NCBI GenBank assembly: GCA_035610365.1
Contig: CM069436.1
Location: 36,339,117-36,403,116, forward strand
Source: Aquatica leii
Lineage: Eukaryota > Arthropoda > Insecta > Coleoptera > Lampyridae
Length of the DNA: 64,000 nucleotides
Direction: 5' to 3'
Shown: positions 57,891 through 64,000 of the stretch, piece after piece
Layout: every line of letters starts with the position of its first letter
Numbering within the stretch: position 1 is the stretch's first letter
Position numbers and translations under genes: made by a program
Notes under the pieces: model-generated
The model's input: only the letters and a program-made list of their open reading frames with translations
The model's database searches: none
Told to the model about the DNA's origin: nothing

Positions 57891-59254
57891 AATTTTTGGT
57901 GATTAACTGCAGAGAACGTACTACAAATAATTTATTATTAAACTAACGAATAATGGTATAGCAAATTAAAAATTATTTTATATTAGTGCCGCTTTTCAAA
58001 TTATATTTTAGTGTAGTTTTTTACATTAATTCAGAGAGTGGTGTTACTAAAACAACAATTTTATAAACTGCGGTTAAGTAACTACAGTTAATCAGATAAT
58101 TAAAACTTGTGTGGCTTACAATGATTTTTATACGTTGATTATAGTAATCGAAGACTGAGTTATTGTACCACGGAGTTCCTTCTACAATACTAATAATATA
58201 TGATAAAAGTAGCGTTGTAAACAGTCCCACAAAAATCTTGTTACACTGTGTTGACGTCTGAGTAAATAATCGACGGTGACGATAGAGATACACGTCTTCT
58301 AGTATCGCCACAAAGTTGTTGTTTAAAATTTCGGGGAAGATTTAATACTGAATCTTAGTGCCAATGTATGGCTCTACGCTGTCCGTGGCAAAAAGAAAAC
58401 TTTAAATAAAAGCGCATCGGAAATCGACTACGTTAGATTTGTTAATTACAGGTACGGTAACTAAATGTATTGCAAGAGATTAAAAATAAATTAAAAAATT
58501 TTAGCGGAAATAAAGGGCACATTAAAAATTACATTAGTATCAAAAGCAAAAAAATTGAATCGATCTTAAGATTAGAACAGGAAGAATTTTGAGTCTAGAA
58601 AAGAACGGTTTGAATATAACATTCAAAAATGTTTTGAGCCTATAAGAGGACAGTTTAAATAGAAAATTCAAAGTTAATATATTATAAGGCGGGCGTCAGT
58701 TTTATACATATATTGTACGGTATCAGCGATGTCAAATGGAATTTGTGACCTCTGACATAAAACTTGTTTACAGGTAAAACTTTGGGAATTTCAATAATAG
58801 ATATAATTTTTTCATTCAAAGAGAGGCATAAAAACTACTCAGTATTTTCTTTCTGTCAACGTTTTGTGCTCTAAATGTGCACTTCTTCAGGCCACTTTAA
58901 ATTTATTGTAGTAAATATTCAATAACTAATAAACTGATTCAGTACATTGTATCAAAAAACAGATATAATACAACACTTAATGTAGAACTTACATAGAAAA
59001 TTTGAGTAATTCTATAGATTCAACATAAGTAACACCTTTAGAGTAATAGATACAAACATAAATAATATTGAAATAATTAAAAATCAATGAATTAAAATAA
59101 TTATAAATAAACAACAAATTAATATGGAGACAAACACTATGATATGTATAATCAAATATTTATGTCAAGGTAACTTGTTATCAAAATAAATTTAAAACGA
59201 AAAGTAACTGCAAAAAGCACATATATATATATATCTAGCTTATTACTATTAAAA
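57891..59254. other. Intergenic DNA
   Basis: No gene recognised. The 96-residue minus-strand frame at 58,021-58,311 sits in slightly less AT-rich sequence but has no motif. The hammerhead-like relic at 58,850-58,890 is listed separately, and a short (AT)n run sits at 59,221-59,234. Confidence 0.5.
58850..58890 (-). ncRNA. Third Penelope-type hammerhead-like relic
   Basis: Minus strand: GTGGC, core CTGAAGA, stem II AGTGC...GCAC with a nine-base loop, AAAAC in place of GAAAC, then GTTGACAG. Close in sequence to 9,500-9,560. A Penelope-like coding relic on the same strand begins about 400 bases away (59,255), so this may be part of its terminal repeat. Confidence 0.4.
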
Positions 59255-59455
59255 TTATTACTTTTGTGTACGTTGATAACAAATTATTATTAAAATAAAA
59301 CTTATGTCTCGTGTTGATGTAATGTTTCACTTTTTTTAATTTTGAAGTTGCACTTATAGTTGTTAATGCGTTTTTTTAATTTTTGTTTTGTTTGATCAAC
59401 GTAACACATTTGACAACGTATACAGCCTAAATTATACACTACATTGTGTAAGCAC
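59255..59455 (-). pseudogene. Penelope-like element relic (GIY-YIG fragment)
   Basis: Minus strand. The segment near 59,395-59,445 corresponds to the LDCIGCQ.CYIGQTKQK block of the copy at 24.8-25.8 kb (here C..C..CYVDQTKQK in broken frames), and the ACATCAACACGAGACA stretch near 59,312 corresponds to its LHHINTEH region. Only the nuclease end remains. Confidence 0.55.
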
Positions 59456-62400
59456 TTTTAAACAAAATCTCAAAATTAAGATACAACCTTTAACGTCAAC
59501 GTCTGAAAAACGGGATAAACATTTCTTTCTTGAAACTAATGTCTGTGTACAAAAAATTAATTAAGAAAGCAACGAGACGTTGTTTAATATATTTGAACAG
59601 TTTGAACTTAAATATATATGTTTCTATATACAGAATTAACATTTATTTATTAGAATTTTTTTTTATAAATACGTTAAATATTTTGATTATTACTATAGAC
59701 TTACATGTAAATTGTTTTTTAATTAAAATAATTATTTAATTTTTATTAACGTTGTAATATTTTAAACAAGTTTTATACATTTCAAATCATTGAGATTAAA
59801 TTAAGATTAGGGTAAGTTTCATACTAAATTAAAATGATTTATTACATATGGTCTTCTATACAAACGATGACATTTTTTGCCGACGCTTAAATTTTTATTA
59901 ATAATAAAAAAACTGTTTGTATTTTCATGACAATGTTAAGACATTGATTAATAGTTGTATACCGTATTAAAGTTAAACATAACATATTTTTTTTTAATAA
60001 AAAATATTGTGTATAATTAATTTTGTTTTACAAATTATATTAAATGTTTTACTATCAAACTGTAATATTGATTCTATTATAGTAAAGTATGTAATTTTTT
60101 TATTAGTTGCACGTACGGTTTTTTTGTAATTTTTAGGTTAAAAAGTGTATTATTATAGTCCTAGCAGCAAAAGTATATTTCGAAGACTACAGTAATATTC
60201 TTAACCGTTGTTTATATTTAGTTTTTATTACTATTAGCATTTTTTTTTAATTTAAAAATAATTATAAATATTTTTAATTTTAAATTAAAAAACATGCAAA
60301 ATCTGATACTTAATATTTGAAATGTAGTAAAAACGGACATAAATTGTCAAAATCAAAATTTAAACCTAACAAAGCAAATAAGGTAAATGACGCAATGACA
60401 GTAATCGCATGTAATAATAACGTTTGAAAATTAAATTTATACTACCTTGATAACATAACATACAAATCATATGTGCCAACAACAAACCAAACTTTGTAAC
60501 TTTAAATGTAAGTGAACAATTAAAAATTTACATTGTTTACAACGTTGTGGCAATGCAAATATAAATAAACGTTTTACGAAGAAAATACAATTAAGGAACT
60601 TAGTATACGTTCTGAAATTGCGTAATAATGTACTTTCTGGTTATACGGTTACCTTTGTCATGTATTCAAATAGCGTTAGTGTAGACACCGATGTAAAATA
60701 AGGGTATGTAAGTTGTTCAACCAGAATTGTAAAACATTTACGCCACTTGCTTGTACAATTTGGTTGTATACCGTTGTAAATAAATAATTAAAATATGTTG
60801 ACTAATTTTTATTGTTTTTGTAATTATGCGTAAGATCAAATACGTTGTAATCTTTAAGAAAAGTAAAACTATTAAGCGAGCAGATTATTTGGTAGTTTTT
60901 ATGGCAACTAAACAAGATTAGTAAAGCAAATGCAGACATTGAATTGTTAGATGAAGTAAAAAAAAGCAAAAGAAAAGTTTTTAGCATAAACTTAAAAGTA
61001 AAAAAATTGAACCGTAACGTGTAGACAAAAAACAAAATTTATTTTAACAATCGATGTATCACAAAAAAATGTAAGCGTGCGATCTTTACACGCGATTGAA
61101 GTAAAACGACGTTTGTGACATAATACTGAAAGATTAAATTTATAATATATTTTACAATAAAAATATATTTTACATTGAATAATATAAAACTATTAATTAA
61201 ATAAATTGAAAATTAAAAAAAGAATTGAAACAAAGCTTCATAAACACGTGGATAGTCACAACAAAATTAAAGGTTAAAATAACTCATATGTATCTATATA
61301 AACGTCAGAATTGTAAATTAAAAAAATGCTTACAACTTGACCAAGCCTACAAAAAAAAAATAAGTTTGTCTAAATAAAAAAGTGTTTTAGCGCTAATATT
61401 TAAAATTAGGCAACTTAAATAACTAATACGCAGATGTATAATTGTTTGCATAAACTGCAGTTAACAAATTTTTTTTGTATTATGTATGAACAATCTTAAT
61501 AACTGTAGAAATATAATGTTTTAATTTAATCATTAATTACAGTTATAATAACCACAACTAGCACGGCTTTTTAACAAATTTGAAATAAATTGTTCTTCCA
61601 GTCATTGCAAAAAGTTTGTATAGTTCATATTCTTACAAATTTGCAGATGAAAAAACTGTTGTTTACAAACCGATATAAACTACTTGCATGCACTCGTTCG
61701 ATCACATTTATAAACACATGGTTCTTCTGCAAACTGTCAACACTTGTTAATTTCATATGATGAGTAAATGTATTTATCTAAATGTGGTTGTTTATTATTG
61801 CACGTAGCGTTATTGTTTCTTAACTTTATTAAATATTGTTAACGCCAAGCTACAATATCATTTTGTTCTATTAAAATTTTTACGTGTATTACAGTGTTTC
61901 TTGTAATGAGATTCAAAATTTAAAAAATGCCTTTGTAAAGTTTTACGTTCTCCCATGTAGTTAGCTTTTTGTTTAATTTTGAATAATACTTTGACTCAAG
62001 TTTTTTACAAATTTTCTTAGTAAAATTCAGGGATTTCTTAGTTGCAGCAGCAAAAAGTTTAGAATCGTTTTTAATTAGATGCATTTATTAACAAACTATT
62101 TTTTAGGTTCTGCTTTCCATGGATTAAAACAGTATTACTAAAAGGTACTTTGATTAATAATTATTACTATTTTTGTACTATAATTCCAATAAAAAAGATA
62201 TTTTGTGTTGCAAATTTAATAGAAACAATTTTAATCTAAAAATATTTACAAAATATTGTAAGATAAAAAAACAAATATTTAAATATAAAAGCTAGAAGTG
62301 ATATAAAAAACCAAAATAATTACGCAAGTAGAAACCAAAATATCAATAAACTTACTAATAAATGCCACGTGAGCGTTACTTTAGTCAGAAAAAAAATTGT

Positions 62401-62656
62401 GTTACTTCCAAGACTTCTAAAGAAGTTTTACTTCAAAAAATTTTAAGTAACGACACTAGCTCATATAAGAACCAAAAAAATGTATATCGTTAGTTAACGC
62501 AAAATATTTTGTAATATATTGACAAATATTTACAATAGACGGAAGTAGTTATAATTTGGACGTCATTTAATCAAAAGTTTCAAAATTAAAAAACAAGAAA
62601 AAAAACTGCTTAACACAGAAAAAAATTTTAAATAAATAAGAGAAGAACGTATTTAC
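59456..62656. other. AT-rich intergenic DNA
   Basis: No gene, repeat or structured RNA recognised. Frames such as 59,530-59,739 and 60,802-61,035 are low-complexity. Confidence 0.55.
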
Positions 62657-62870
62657 CAAATCAAGTTTATATATTTCAGCAAAACGACGTAGCACAACAG
62701 CGTTAGTCAAAATGACACGCTGCATGATGCTACAAAATAACTTTTTCAATTTCGGTACTCTAACAAGTACTTTCAAGAACTTTCTAGACTCATTATGAGC
62801 CGAAGGAGTAAATACAGCAACTTTTAAAAGAAAGCGCGTGTTACAAAATGTCCTAAATAAGATCACTTTT
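62657..62870 (-). CDS. Candidate internal exon of an unidentified gene
   Basis: On the minus strand a 214-base open segment is preceded by a T-rich tract ending in TTTTTTAG and followed by GTAAAT. Its translation (KVAVFTPSAHNESRKFLKVL, VRVPKLKKLFCSIMQ, AVVLRRFAEIYKLDLV) is balanced and unlike chance frames here. No domain recognised. The donor is only a moderate match, so this is weaker than the candidate exon at 9.2 kb. Confidence 0.25.
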
Positions 62871-63559
62871 CTAAAAAATATCTAAAAAAATTATATTCTA
62901 ATAATGCATAAAAAAAAAAGAAAAAATTATAAAAACTATGAATATTTGGTGGTTTACTATTTAAATACATTTAAAATTTATATTTTATAAAAATAATGAA
63001 ATTAATCTAAGATCTATACTTCATCAAACACAATAAATCTAATCAAACCTTATTACAAAAAAAAACCTTTATATCAAACAATTGACATGAGGTATCATTT
63101 GTTTTTTTTCAGCTGTAGATAAATTTAAACGGTATATCTCATATTAATTTTCCACCGTTTTGGCGACTTTTTAAGTTGTTTTATAATTAACACATTAAAA
63201 CCTAGTATCAACTCACCAAATCAAACTGAGTTAGTCGATAGCAACTAAGTTAGGAAAAAGTTCTGGTAACACTCTCTTAACAAACTATACAATAACCAGT
63301 CTACTTAATTAATTCTAGAATTTTTGCAAATACACGTGAGCTTTGGATGCACTGCATATCTTAATTCCGTCATCGCACTAGTAACACACGCAATTATTTT
63401 CCCACTCATAATCAATCAAGCGAGACCAAAACTGGTATAAAAAACGATGCCGTCGCTATATAAACTAACTTTTTTAGAACCGTTCCAATCGTAAAACCTA
63501 AACCGTTACTGGTCCAGTAAAGAGTAATCAAAATCTAACAGGATACATACAATTTCAAG
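62871..63559. other. Upstream region of the Copia gag fragment
   Basis: AT-rich. At 63,098-63,140 a pyrimidine tract with CAG and the next 25 bases resemble 6,957-7,000. No LTR could be delimited, although one would be expected upstream of a Copia gag if the element were complete. Confidence 0.4.
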
Positions 63560-64000
63560 CTAAAAATTTTAGAAAATTTTTATGCACTTTTTTGATACAG
63601 TTAGTATGCACGTCATAAACTGGTTACCAAATTAGAGATCTGTTTTTTCATAAAATAACAACGGCAATTGATGTTTTTACGCAAGATGAAAAAAAAAACT
63701 TACGCTTGACTTTGTTAAAAATAAACTGTTAATAAAAGAAGCACGACCAGCAAAAAATAATCAAGAAACTAAAGCAAACAATGATGCAGTTTTTAATGGT
63801 TGCAAACAAAAATTTTAGATTTTAAAACAATTTTAGAAACAATGTAAACAGAAGAAATCTTAGTGGTAATTCAAACCGATACACACATAATGGAAATTCA
63901 TCAAATGAAAATTATAGCATTAATAATTTTCCTTATAAATGTCACAATTGTAGTAAACTAATGCATAAACAAGCTCAATGTAGAAGAAATTAAAAAGAAG
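63560..64000 (+). pseudogene. Copia-type gag relic with CCHC zinc knuckle (runs off the window)
   Basis: Broken plus-strand frames. Near 63,640-63,780 reading AIDVFTQDEK, then LTLDFVKNKLLIKEAR corresponds to the LTL..VK..LL.EE segment of Copia Gag. From 63,845 an Asn/Ser-rich linker leads to YKCHNCSKLMHKQAQCRRN, a C-x2-C-x4-H-x4-C knuckle that binds RNA. Gag packages element RNA. At least two frame changes are needed, and the element may continue past the right edge. Confidence 0.6.

Overview
The window looks like repeat-dominated, AT-rich DNA from an arthropod, most likely an insect. Evidence: very high A+T throughout, no bacterial-style gene packing, splice-like signals, and a typical insect mix of mobile elements (BEL/Pao, Copia, Penelope-like, LINE, piggyBac, Harbinger, hAT, and a probable Academ element). 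No rRNA, tRNA or complete host gene was found. Three short minus-strand open segments with splice-like borders (about 9.2, 32.4 and 62.8 kb) are the only candidates for host exons.

Layout. 0-6.2 kb: AT-rich filler, a Penelope-like (PLE) relic (2.8-3.45 kb), a decayed hammerhead-ribozyme repeat monomer (3.6-3.8 kb) and a minus-strand BEL/Pao relic (4.2-6.2 kb). 6.2-12 kb: mostly anonymous, with a candidate exon and two PLE-type hammerhead-like motifs. 12,068-18,462: a full-length BEL/Pao retrotransposon with two 372-bp LTRs that look identical, a TGTAC target duplication and a primer-binding site matching tRNA-Tyr, but a coding region broken by eight phase changes and two stops. 20.3-24.1 kb: two more minus-strand BEL relics. 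24.36-25.8 kb: the best preserved PLE (RT end plus GIY-YIG). 25,850-26,587: a short inverted-repeat element holding a 20-codon start fragment. 30.4-31.7 kb: a tandem array of about 338-bp units, each carrying a plus-strand hammerhead ribozyme motif, which resembles an animal retrozyme. 33.4-34.2 kb: a Copia 3' end. 39.3-42.25 kb: relics of Harbinger, PLE and piggyBac. 45.7-52.2 kb: a piggyBac C-terminus split by a 6.0-kb DNA transposon (46,086-52,093) with about 414-bp inverted repeats and a large minus-strand gene encoding two zinc modules and a FEN1/XPG-like nuclease domain. 52.5-55.3 kb: a Harbinger fragment and a LINE copy with a 5' inversion. 57,013-57,882: a non-autonomous hAT element with a perfect 8-bp target duplication. 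The right edge enters a Copia gag.

How the parts relate. The autonomous families supply enzymes and the small elements look like passengers. PLE relics share the window with the hammerhead repeats they are proposed to mobilise. The hAT MITE and the 738-bp element are deletion-type derivatives. The most informative loci are the Academ-like insertion into piggyBac, the hammerhead array, the BEL copy whose young LTRs contrast with its broken reading frame, and the twin-primed LINE.
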